Assembly: GCA_022393335.1 (NCBI GenBank)
Contig: JAJEKB010020097.1
Coordinates: 104,693-168,692 of the forward strand
Length of the DNA: 64,000 bases
Reading direction: 5' to 3'
DNA from: Macrotrachela quadricornifera
Taxonomy: Eukaryota; Rotifera; Eurotatoria; Philodinida; Philodinidae
A model generated the notes under the pieces. The model worked only from the letters and a program-made list of their open reading frames with translations, was not told the origin of the DNA and ran no database searches. The position numbers were made by a program, and so were the translations under genes. Of the stretch, positions 34,766-44,799 are shown piece after piece; position 1 is the first letter of the stretch, and each line of letters starts with the position of its first letter.

Positions 34766-34810
34766 GCCAATATCTAGATTTCACCTCAGCTACGAGGAAC
34801 GTCAGTTGGC
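34766..34810 (-). ncRNA. Hammerhead ribozyme motif with one core change, 3' end of Athena copy E
   Basis: Minus strand: stem I GCCAA/UUGGC, core CUGACGU in place of CUGANGA (the last, normally invariant A is U), stem II CCUC/GAGG, GAAA, a minimal stem III in UCUAGA, and UA as the cleavage site. The A-to-U change should reduce or abolish cleavage. Placed between the RT and the telomeric array, as in copy C. Confidence 0.65.
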
Positions 34811-35031
34811 TTTATTTAGAAAAAAGAAAAGAGAAATATTCATTGGTTAGGTTTGATAGTTTCAGCTAAACAGGAAAAAAAGAGTGTGACAAAAGGTTTG
34901 GCTGAATGTGGCAGGAGTTGATTGGATTGATGTTTGTGGTTGGCTGTTGTTTCTTTTGATCCAAATCGCATATGGTCTGAATGGATCAGCCTCTCACTTG
35001 TGAATGGAAGGAGTATCCGTCCTTGAGAGAG

Positions 35032-38000
35032 TCAGCGTTTGAGCTGTGATAGAAGTTTTGGTCTGTTTCGAACGAGCTCGCGTTTGAGATTCGGGTGGTT
35101 TCGGTGCCCAACGATAATTCTGGTCACGGGAAGTGGTGTTCGATCGAAAGTTTGCGACCAGAGTTGGTGTACATCCTTTTTGTAAGGAGTAAGTCGGCGT
35201 TCATGATGGTAGTGTAAGATCAAGTTTGGTTGGTATGGTCTCGATGCAGTTGGAGCTTTGGAGGATGGCTCATTGATCAGGTTGGCGATGACAGCATTGG
35301 TAGCATCGATTGGGTCAATTACGATGTTCTAAATGTTGCGGTTATGCTGTGATTGACTGGCAGAAGGCATTCGTAGGATTGCTCGTCGAGCGCCATCGTA
35401 AGCTTTATTGTCGCAGATCGGTTGCGAGACACGCATCGGTTTAAGCTGGTGTTTGGTCAAAAATGTTTGGTATTGTTTATCGATAAAAGCGGAAGGATAT
35501 CTGAAACGAACACTCGATGGATAGAAGATCAAGAAAATTTCTATGTGGTTTACCCATTGTATAGTAAAGTAAGACGAAGATTGCGAAGTTCGGTATGGAA
35601 CAGTCCTGATGTGGATGAGTAACGAAGCGCGCGAGCCAGAGCTGCTTGAACGATACTGCCGAATGTATGACGTGGATGGTCAGATTTAAATGGAAGGATG
35701 TATGGTTCTAGACTGATGTGAAGAACTGACCATCTCGATTGGTGATATGAACATCCAAGAATGAGACAGATTTGCCGACATTTCCAGTTAATTTGATATT
35801 CGAATGGAACTGGTTCGCCTCATTCAATAGTTGCTGAATGGCTTCGAGTGATTGATTGGAGGTGAAGAAGACATCATCGATATATCTAAACGTAAAAGTG
35901 AGGAGATGTCTCTGAAATGTACGTATATCTGAATATTCATGTCTTCTGTGTTACTCACCGGCCATAGATTTCATTCGCTTCATTTTGTTGACGAATGAAA
36001 TTTTTCTCCCATTTCCACATGAATATATTGGCCAGTGTTAGTGTAAATGGTGACCCCATGGCACCACCGAGCATTTGTTTATAAAACTTTCCATTATAAA
36101 CAAAAGCGTTCTCGGTCAATACGATACGAGCAAGCTTTCGAATGGCATCGATGGGAATACCCTCCACTTTTCTATATCCAAAGTGTAAGAGAAATTCACA
36201 GAGAATATTCAGTGATTCCTCTTGCGGTAGCATAGTATAGAGATCGGTAATATCAAAAGTACAGAGTTGAGTTGATGCTCGTAAATACCCATTGGCAGTA
36301 TAATCATGGAGTCGACAGATCAGATCCAATCCATCAACAATAGCCGTCGATCGAGCATGTTTATCAAATAAGGGTCGAATTAAACGATCGAAAAAATTTT
36401 GAAATACCAGTCGTGGGTGCTTTGATCGTATTCATGATCGGACGAAGTGGTGTGTTTTTCTGAAAGAATAGCTATGAGGCAAAGAAAAGAAAAACAAAAT
36501 GATTACTTTGTGGGCTTTAGGTACGAAATACATGTAGGATAACTCCACTTTCTTTCGATCGGACATCATTTGTTCATAATGCTTTTTCACCATGATCTGT
36601 TTCTTGAATAATAAGTCATTTAATAAATGTGTCACTATCGTCAGAATTTCGGGCAAGGGATTTTCTGATAGTTCGATATTCAATGGCCTTTCTCTCATAG
36701 TCATCCCTTGAACCAATATGGAACACACCACTCTTGTCCGTTTCACGGAGAACAAGTTTTGCATTGTTCAATTTCCGTCGAATCGATCAGACTACATTCA
36801 ATTCATAGTGTGCACGCGTGTCATCATAGATCGATAAGGATGAAGTGTGACGATATGACAATTGATTCTTTAACTCTTTCGAAAGAACCTTGATAATGGA
36901 TGCATTCAAAGGTGCATGGCAATTGTTCTGTAAGTACATCGTAATTGTTTTCATCAGTTGATCATGATCACGTTGTGCTAATTGTAAACGCGCTTGGTAA
37001 GGTCGTAGAGCAGTACGGTTCAGTCGAATATAATTGGGCCCTAGAGATATTATGGAAAAAAAAAGAATTATTTCAACATGATTTGCATCCTAGGTAAATA
37101 TGATCTACAACCTGTTGATGACAGATAAGACAAGTCTGTGTCACTCAATGGAAGTGTAGAAACATCGACGATAGTCTGTGGATAAACGTTGATCATTTGT
37201 CTTCGGTTTGATTTCACATGATGTCTACGTCGACGATACAGCTTTCCTCGGAAAATAGTCATATTGAACCGATTTTCTCGTTTGAATTGATTGAAACGAT
37301 GGAACACATATTTTTTCATCAATCGAGTCAATGATGATTGCTTCGTCTTTGAACATGTCGTTAAATGACTATTGTCAAAATTTATCAATTCTTCCTGATA
37401 CCGAAGTTCAATGATTGATAATTTGTGTTCATAATCCCGCATAAGTTTATTGAGCTTTTTATTCTCAGCTTTGATATCCACGCTATCTATATTCTCTAGC
37501 ATATTACCGTTGCTAATTTGGATATCAGCGATTGACTCCGGCACCAGTTTGCAGACGATGCGTTGTTCCAACATGGAGAATTCTTCATAGACTTGGAAAA
37601 GATGTTGCTGAACCGAAAGAATTCTTTCCAGTGATTCCAACTAGAGAAAACGTATATGTGACAGTTAGGATAAAATAAAGACTAAGGATGAGCATGACTC
37701 CTATGAATTTGTTGTTGTTTTACCTGTTCGCTATTCATCTGACATGATGAAAGCTTTTGCCAAAGTAGGTGATCACGTATTTGAGCTTTGAATTGAGCGA
37801 TGTAACAGTTAATTCTTCTGGTATAACGATGTTGGTGCACAGACACAAAGTCTTGCGATAACTTGTTCGTTAGTTTGACGAAGCCGATTGTCGATGGCAT
37901 TTGACTAGTTTTCCATCATTATTCTTATATGATTATCATCTAATCCATTGAGTTTTTGAGTGACATATTTCTGTAATGTATCGGCAATAAAGTTGTCACT

Positions 38001-38250
38001 TTTTCGAAAACAATCACCTAGCAACTTACTGGCCAAATGTGATGTTTCGAATTCATATCACTAAACCGTCGCCATAACTTTTGATAGAGACTAAGGCAAT
38101 GTTGTTGATCAAGTAATTTCAAACGTCCTAGTATGAAGATTTGCTCTTTTTTCTTCTTCAATCAATGTTCCAAATGCAGTCGTAGTGTACGCAGTAAAAT
38201 ATGCTTTCCTATTCTTATATATATTTTGATGGTCTATGTAAACAAGCAAG
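35032..38250 (-). pseudogene. Athena-type PLE reverse transcriptase, multi-exon, decayed (copy E)
   Basis: Minus-strand order: a helical segment with KKKKEQIFILGRLKLLDQQ and HIWP followed by an intron (same place as KVWP in copy C), then MLEQRIVCKLVPES, LVLRETDKSGVFHIG, a segment ending YMYFVPKAHK, NTPLRPIMNTIKAPT, CTFDITDLYTMLPQEESL, LGGAMGSPFTLTLANIFM, an intron, YIDDVFFTSNQS, SFLDVHITNRDG, EPYILPFKSDHPRH, an intron, YPSAFIDKQYQTF and IIVGHRNHPNLKRELVR. Lesions include a TGA before the RETDKSG motif, a frameshift near 36675, another between KAPT and the LYTM block, and loss of a few codons at the TSVYHKP motif (TAG at about 35705). No endonuclease. The N-terminal exons are uncertain (see 38385-38708). 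Confidence 0.85.
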
Positions 38251-38384
38251 ATTCATTTCTATAGAAGACTGTGTTTCTTAACAAACCTATAAATATCTCC
38301 AAAAACATGTTTTTTCGGTTTGTTTGGACAGATGTTTGTGAGATCGAAAGTTGGGTGAACGATCTTGTTGGTATGTGAACATGT

Positions 38385-38708
38385 TCATTTGATGTTAACA
38401 ATCTTTTCCATTTTGTTCTTGACGTCTCTTTTGTCTTTGACTTCTGGTCGATCTTTGCTGGATTCTATTCGTGAATTAGAAACACGTAAACAAACATTTC
38501 TATATATCATCAGTTGATAAAGAACACATACTTCACTTTGTTTCGGTAAAACATCCGTAGTTATTGAATGAATATTCATGGCATTATCCTTCGACCTGAC
38601 TTCTGTGCTCATCAGTGGATCTTGTTCATTGCCAGAACAATCCATTTGGTTGTTTTTCGATTGTTGATCTTCACATGAATTGAACAGTTTATTAGGCGTC
38701 TTTTCCAT
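38385..38708 (-). CDS. Probable N-terminal exon(s) of Athena copy E RT ORF
   Basis: The frame starts MEKTPNKLFNSCEDQQS at 38708. It is polar and disordered-looking. A GTATGT donor after KQSE and an AG at about 38462 would replace the hydrophobic tail by a basic one (NPAKIDQKSKTKETSRTKWK), resembling the basic leader of copy C. It lies between the upstream ORF (38827-40127) and the RT helices at about 38200. Assignment to the RT is inferred from position and strand only. Confidence 0.4.
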   Translation of the reverse strand: MEKTPNKLFNSCEDQQSKNNQMDCSGNEQDPLMSTEVRSKDNAMNIHSITTDVLPKQSEVCVLYQLMIYRNVCLRVSNSRIESSKDRPEVKDKRDVKNKMEKIVNIK

Positions 38709-38826
38709 GATGAAAATGAATGACGATCTAGAAGAAAAATCTACATAGTATGACAAAACAGCCTAGAGGTTCTAATCAACAATAGAAAGGAAAGACAACG
38801 AGAAGTCACAAAGCTTTATTTCCTTT

Positions 38827-40127
38827 TCAAGCAGCAAACAAATGTTTTGTAACAAAGTTGATGATCTGTTGATTGTGTTGTTCCATGTTTGCCAATCGAG
38901 CTTCAACAATAGTGCGCATTGAATCGAATTGATTATCCATATCGTTATTGGAATCGTTGTTTTGAGTCATGCCTTTTGAAGCGTTCTTACTTCGAGCGAT
39001 TGCTCGTTTACCAGACTTATTTTTAAGCCGCCAAACACGTCTGACAGCAGTTATCTAGAACGACAAGAAGAAGTTGAACATGCCCATCGAAAACCTTTCT
39101 GGACTCATCCAAACCTGTTCTTCATTTGGAAACATGTCATAGAATGACTTCACCAAATGTACATCGTACAGATTATATTGTAACAGAATCAGTTTTTCAT
39201 TCAGTTTGGCATAATAAATACGGAGATGAACTTCGATGATGGCGTTTGATGCTTGACGAATAATTTCCATTTGTACACTTAATTTTACTTTATACTGATT
39301 CATTCGGTTTTAAATCAATTGTTGTCGATGTCGAATGTTTTGCTCTGTTTGAGGATAGTCCCAATGGATGTAGTTTTTTCGGATCAGTTCACGAGATTCG
39401 GATGATAATAGAGCGAATGTAGACCCAGCTACATCAAGCACAGCATTCCAATAATTGAGCTCCATTTCGGATTGATAAATGACAGCAGCATCGTGTACCA
39501 GCTGCTTGACAAAGTTGAAAATCTTTGGATTCGTTAACCATAGCAGAATGTCATGACGATGATGAGGAATAGCATTGGCTAGTGATTTCTGGAAAAGCGA
39601 TCTCCTCATCTTTTGATATTGCGGGACGAGGAAAGCACATTGTTTCCAATTATCAATCGATAAGTTTGAATTTTGAGGCTTGGATCGATCGAATTCATTT
39701 GGCGGTGACATCCATTGGTATCCCGATCCATTGGCCAATTTAGATGCCCCATCTCCTTCGATAGATTGGTACTTGCTCGGAGAAGAAACCTAGATGAAAT
39801 AAGTAAATACAAGCTCATTGGAAGATTATCATTCTTTTATCTCACTTGGTCCATAGTTGGTGCCATCTCTTTTGTATTCTCCTTCTTGTTCTGATCAGAG
39901 ATGTCAATCACAGATTGATCCGTCTTTTCATCCTTTCCATCATCCTTATTTTCATTGATGTTCTGAACGTTGGATGTCATATGAGAAGGTTGATCCAATA
40001 ATAAGTTTTGAATCGTATCATCGTCCAATCCTCGCGCACGATTTTTACGTCTGAAGCGTGGCAAACGTCGAATTCCATGCGATTTGGATTTCTTCTTTGT
40101 GCTGATGTTGTGTTGTTGAGAAAACAT
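38827..40127 (-). CDS. Separate upstream ORF of Athena copy E (ORF1-like), one in-frame stop
   Basis: Three exons (40127-39846, 39789-39115, 39054-38827) join at GT-AG sites, all phase 0, for 394 codons. The N-terminus starts MFSQQHNISTKKKSKSHGIR and carries the basic patch HGIRRLPRFRRKNRARG, closely like HGNRRNQRFRRRCRKE in copy C. The middle is helical (LLWLTNPKIFNFVKQLVHD, YWNAVLDVAGSTFALLSS). The end is a likely coiled coil (MRTIVEARLANMEQHNQQII). The only defect is TAA at 39310-39312 in exon 2, with the frame resuming directly. AATAAA lies just after the stop. It is probably a structural, nucleic-acid-binding partner of the RT, as coiled-coil ORF1 proteins are in other retroelements. The function is inferred. 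Confidence 0.6.
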
Positions 40128-40256
40128 GTTTCAATCAATCAAGTTATTTTGATAATGAAGATGAAATGCAAATCGATCTGAAATTTTCAAAAAGCTAATC
40201 TACGTATACAACAAAAACCAAACGACGAGAACAAGCTATGCCTAAATTTTTATTCA

Positions 40257-40850
40257 ATTTTGTTTTCTATGAGCAATCAGTCGATTGATGACAATGGCAA
40301 CGACATGTTCCAATATGGGATCGTCGCCTTCAAACCATCGTATTACACGATAGCATGGATAGTCACAGTTGGAACAGCTGACGAATTTTCGAACTAACTG
40401 TTCGATGTCGTGAAACAGTTCATTCTCCACATCTCTTTCTGAAGGTGAGGCAGTGGTGACGCCTCGAGTGAGTATGGGCATCGGGCACCCAGTTTGAGAC
40501 ACTTGCATCGAAGGCTCGGCCTAAAGAGAAAACGGAAACAACAGGGTCTATTGAGAAGAAGGACCGCTGGTTATCACTGCTTCGGAGCTGTTGAAGTGAC
40601 GATGACGATGGCGGTGAAGGCTTTGTTTGGCTCTTCATTGTCGAGGTTGCCTTGTAGAATTCGACAATAGAGTCGACGTTGTTCTTGATCGACCATCATG
40701 TTGGTCAATAAGTCCTCAATTTGATCGAAGACTTTATCGGCTGGTCGATCGTCAGGGGCAGTCGAGTCAAGCGAACTCGATGATTGCCATGCCGATAATG
40801 AGCTAGCTTGAATGGATAACGAAGAGACTTGACTTTGACTTGCTGGTTCC
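40257..40850 (-). CDS. Unrecognised ORF(s) upstream of Athena copy E, cut by a MITE
   Basis: The last exon is clear. After an AG at about 40522 the minus strand reads AEPSMQVSQTGCPMPI, then ENELFHDIEQLVRKFVSCSNCDYPCYRVIRWFEGDDP, ending at 40257. The Cys set CSNCDYPC could bind metal. Upstream, the frame with LDSTAPDDRPADKVFDQIEDLLTNMMVDQEQRRLYCRILQGNLDN is open back to the MITE at 40854. I could not find an in-frame splice between the two parts. It may be another accessory gene of the element or a broken host gene. Confidence 0.35.
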
Positions 40851-40853
40851 GTA

Positions 40854-41262
40854 AACCCCTCCCCATAATAGAAGCCCCTCCCATATTAGAAGCCCCCCCT
40901 TATCAGAAGCCCCCTCTGAGATGAACAACGTATTTGACGTATTAGAAGCCCACCTAATTTTTCGAAAAAAATTTTAAAATTTTCAAGTTTTTTTTCGCAT
41001 TTTCATGCTAAAACTGCTAAAATTTTTCGATTTTCAGGTAAAAATTTGGCTGACTCTTATCTAACTGTGCTAACATCTGGAAATACTGCCAAAAATCTTC
41101 TGGAAAACTCATAAAAACCTTGAAAATCTCTAAAAACCCTTACGAACCCTTTTCCTGACAGTTTACGAAAATTTTTTTAGACTTAATAGAAGCCCCCCTC
41201 CAGAAGCTTCATATGGTAGACATATTAGAAGCCCCCGGGGGCTTCCAATATGGGGAGGGGTT
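40854..41262. mobile_element. 409-bp MITE with AGAAGCCCC sub-repeats, TA target site
   Basis: Ends are inverted: AACCCCTCCCCATAATAGAA at 40854 and the mirror ending GGGGAGGGGTT at 41262, each flanked by TA. The motif TATTAGAAGCCCC is repeated several times near both ends. No coding capacity. Confidence 0.75.
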
Positions 41263-41264
41263 TA

Positions 41265-41720
41265 GTGTGTCGTTTCATGCTTGAATCTACAGAATGTTTA
41301 ATCTAGAAAAATAGACAAAAAAAAAACATATAGCACCGAGCTAAGTAATTTCGAGAACCAAGAAAAAAGAAAACTGGACGTGTTTTCATAGAAATTCTAA
41401 GCGCCTGAAGACGCTCGTTTCGAACCCTACTTGAGGACCCGCCATCAAGTAAGTTTAGAATCAGAGATGGCAAAGATGTTCGTGTAGACGAAAAATTTTA
41501 TCGATTTTCAAAACCACTAGAAAGAAACAGTGAAGCACTTGGTGATCGAAAGGTAAATGATAATCAAGAAACGTGTGACTATCGTTTGTAAGTGTGAACG
41601 ATATATTTACCTGCCTGTTCTCCTGCTTGACTAGAAACAGTGTGTGTTGCCATACTTGTACATAGTAGGGAGTGAGAGAGAGAGTGTGATGGTGAGTTCT
41701 CTGTTGTAGTGATTCCAAAG
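41265..41720. other. Stretch without a supported gene
   Basis: No convincing frame. A GAGAGAGAGTGTGATGGTGAG tract near 41670-41697 loosely recalls the telomeric repeat but is not one. Confidence 0.35.
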
Positions 41721-41724
41721 CAAC

Positions 41725-41772
41725 ACATGACGATCGTTTCGACTATTGTTTAGATAGTCATCATCAGGCATG
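41725..41772 (-). ncRNA. Imperfect hammerhead-like motif
   Basis: Minus strand: core CUGAUGA, a perfect six-pair stem II (GACUAU/AUAGUC) offset by one base, GAAA, a short stem III in CGAUCG and a GUC cleavage site. Stem I is only ACAU/AUGU, with two unpaired bases next to the core. It probably belongs to the decayed Athena copy F, from which the mariner at 42055-43347 separates it. Confidence 0.5.
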
Positions 41773-42054
41773 TTTAGGAAACGTGATTACATTTTCGTTA
41801 GAAGTGAAGCAATGATTCGAATGGACATTGTGATAGGAGATGGATAGGAAGAATTTTTAGAATAGAATCAATTGAATTCAAGAATGAAATGGAAACGAAA
41901 TAAATCCATAGTTCTAGCTGAGTTGATGGTTTGGTTTGTACGGTTATTGCTTGAAGGTAATGAAGGATATCGTGTAGTACGGAATTGGTTTTGTGCATCA
42001 TGATAGAGATGAACACAATTTGGGTTATCAGTGTGTAGCAGGATTGGTGTCATA

Positions 42055-43347
42055 ACGGGTGCTCCATAATGAATGACCCACTTTTGGACCAATCAAAGTA
42101 TATAATTCTTATCCATCTTTTTCACTTATTCTTATATCAACTGTTTGGACTCTTGAAGAGTTATCCAATTACACAATATCAACTGTATAAGTGCTTTTTA
42201 GATTAACTTTTAAAATGAAATCCGAAGATCTTCGAAAAGTGGTAGTGCGAATGACTGATGATGGACTGTCATCGCATCAAATCGCTAAAGAACTACGGCA
42301 GGTCGTTAATGATCGTACAGTTAGGCGATGCCAGCATTTATATAGAACAACACGTACAATTGATTTGAAAAAAATCATCTGGTAGACCCCGAATTATACG
42401 AACGAAGAATCTTATACAAAAGGTGAAAAGAAGGTTTACTTATAAAAGTCGACAAAGTGCAAGAAAATTATCAAAATCGCTTGGGATTTCCAAGGGAACC
42501 ATGGGTCGTATAATTCGAGAAGATCTTCATTTACATGCTTATCATGTTATAACTCAGCCAAATCTTCAAGATGAACATAAACAATGAAAAATATCGTTAA
42601 GAAAAAAAGATCGTGATCGAATTTTATTTACTGATGAAAACTATTTTCGGTCGGACGGTATATTCAACCGTCAGAATAATCTCGTGTTTATGCTTCGAGT
42701 CGACAAGAAGCGAATGAGCATGGTGGAATAAGACCAGTATCGAAATTTCCTAAAAGACTTATGATAGGACTCGGTGCTTGTAAAAATGGTCTTACAACTC
42801 CGATCATATTTAAACCTGGTGAAACATTAACACACTCAAATTATATTGAAGTTGTTCTTCCACATGCACTAGCTGAAGGTCTACGTCTATTAGGTGATAA
42901 TTTCATTTATCAACAAGACAAGACAACAGCACACACACACATAAAGATTCACTAGTATGGATCAAGAACAACTTCAGACGATTCATCGATGAAAAGAAAT
43001 GGCCGCCTAATAGTCCAGATCTTAACATTTTGGATTATCATGTGTGGGACGCTATCGCCCATAATATGCACTGGGAAAAAGTCAATAATTATAATTCGTT
43101 AATTGAAGAAATAAAACAAGGTATTACTCGTGTACCACTAACTGGTGACGTTCGGAGTGTCGAAAATTCATCAAGTAGAATTTTTTCGATTTTTAAAACA
43201 AAAGGTGCTTATATTAAATAACATTTTTAGTGCAAGTTGTAGAGCTAACGATACTGCATTTATTGATGTATTTTGATTTTAGATAAAGCATATCAGATAA
43301 CTATAATATCAAACGCAAAAATGGGTCATTCATTATGGGGCATCCGT
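42055..43347 (+). mobile_element. Tc1/mariner-type transposon (DD37D relative), decayed
   Basis: Inverted ends beginning ACGGGTGCTCCATAATGAAT at 42055 and the mirror ending ATCCGT at 43347 are flanked by TA on both sides. The end sequence resembles ACGGGTGCGCC of the intact element at 3992-5304, so the two are related families. The transposase is broken. Confidence 0.85.
42215..43221 (+). pseudogene. Tc1/mariner-family transposase pseudogene
   Basis: Starts MKSEDLRKVVVRMTDDG, like MKSKDLQNIV in the intact relative. Recognisable pieces: an HTH segment, SLGISKGTMGRI-like second HTH in another frame, FTDENYFRSDG (first catalytic Asp), MIGLGACKNGLTTPI, YQQDKTTAHTH (second Asp) and NSPDLNILDYHVWD (third Asp). 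Frame changes near 42380, 42590 and 42720 and a stop near 42955 break it. Not functional. Confidence 0.85.
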
Positions 43348-43388
43348 TATTGCATCCAAAGACGATGAAATGTTTCATCAAACTATGA

Positions 43389-44423
43389 TCATGGACCATA
43401 TTCATAGAGATAATAGAAATGAAACAATTGTCGATCATCATCAAATCGTTGAGTTTTCTCCAACATCAAATGTTGTTGTTCGACAAATGTGAACACTTGT
43501 GTGCGGGATCGTTCGTCGAGTGTCTGATATTGACAATAACGCATTGCATTAGCATTAAAATATCGAAAGAAATGATCGACACGTCGTTCGACGAAATACA
43601 ACGAATAACCATTGACAAGACATGTTAACTCGAGATAGATTCTTTCCTGAAGAAAATCTATCACAGATGTACAATAGCACACTGCTCGAACTAGAGCAAA
43701 TCGAAGCCAATTACTATGCTCTTCAATGGGATGATCGACACAACTATAGACATGACCTGTTCGATTCTCGAGATAAGCATTCATATATTGAATTGTTGAA
43801 CTAATCACAATCTGTTGATGCGCATTTGTATCATGTTCTTGAATATGTTGCAGTAGATTCTGAAGTTCTTCGTACGTTCCATTCCAAGTGAAAAATGTAT
43901 CATCCTTATGTCGACCAAAGAATTATCGTCGTGCATTGATTTCTTTCAAAATCTGTTTTTGCCATTGAAATAGATAAATGTTGGATAATGTTTCAGTCAG
44001 AGGAATCGTTGTTGGACTCTTTCTGACACATGTATACATATTTTCTTCGTAGACAAAAGCATTCTTGTACAGAAACAATTGTACAAGATTCTTAATGTGT
44101 ACAATTGAGAACTTTTCTAATGCATTTCCTGGTCGACTGTCACGTAAGAAATGTTCCAAGACGTCAGCCATCACTGCATGTGGAGCCATGGTATAATAAT
44201 TGACCATATGAATCCTAGCAAATAGAATGCTTGAAGAAATGGACCGGTGACCAGTTTGACAGAACTGATGAAATTTGTGTCCAAAGTCTATGTCATCGTT
44301 GAATGTTGTCGATTTCATTGCACGATGCGTTAAAGGTCGAAGCAATCGATCGATGAACCATGTTGGACCTTCGTAAGCAGAGATGATTGGCATCACTGAT
44401 AATTCATTGTCCAGTGTAATCAT
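43389..44423 (-). pseudogene. Highly diverged Athena-like RT relic (copy F)
   Basis: Minus strand: MPIISAYEGPTW, FIDRLLRPLTHRAMKSTTF, RIHMVNYYTMAPHAVM (cf. LYTM.P), ETLSNIYLFQWQKQIL (cf. TLANIFMWKWEK), then after a TAA the segment FFGRHKDDTFFTW, where the catalytic YIDD reads HKDD. It continues to ATSIIDF-like helices and VNGYSLYFVERRVDHFF (cf. NGYPSQFIRQHFNRFF). The conserved intron before YIDD is absent, and the HKDD change shows it is inactive. Homology is clear only from the order of motifs. Traces may extend to about 44800. Confidence 0.7.
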
Positions 44424-44799
44424 CGGTAAGAAATATAGATACGGTAATTTGATGATCGATGGCTCAATGGTTAATCATTGCAATAATTGATCATCGATTC
44501 CTTTCTTTTCATGCATGGATTCTTCGCAGAATGTAATTCATTGACTCGATCATTCTATAGACATCCATTTGCCATTCTATTCCATAGCGTTTCTCATTGA
44601 TGAGTAATTGAAATTCGAAGATATTCGTTTTCGTGACAAATCTATTCGCTTTCTCTTCGAATTCTTTTCGATCTCCCCGATAGAATGTATTCGTATTATC
44701 AGCTGTTCGACGTAGAATAAGAGGTGTTTGTCGTTGCTGTAAGGATTGTCGAATGTGATTGTATTGTCTTCGCTTGTTTCATTCTTGCGTTATGAAACG

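Noticed and set aside
34581..34784. Minus-strand frames reading Pro-His or Leu-Thr repeats through the N gap
   Set aside because: They are translations of the (TGAGGG)n array and assembly gap, not genes.
41640..41700. GTGAGAGAGAGAGTGTGATGGTGAG as a degenerate telomeric tract
   Set aside because: The period is not six and no TGAGGG unit is present.
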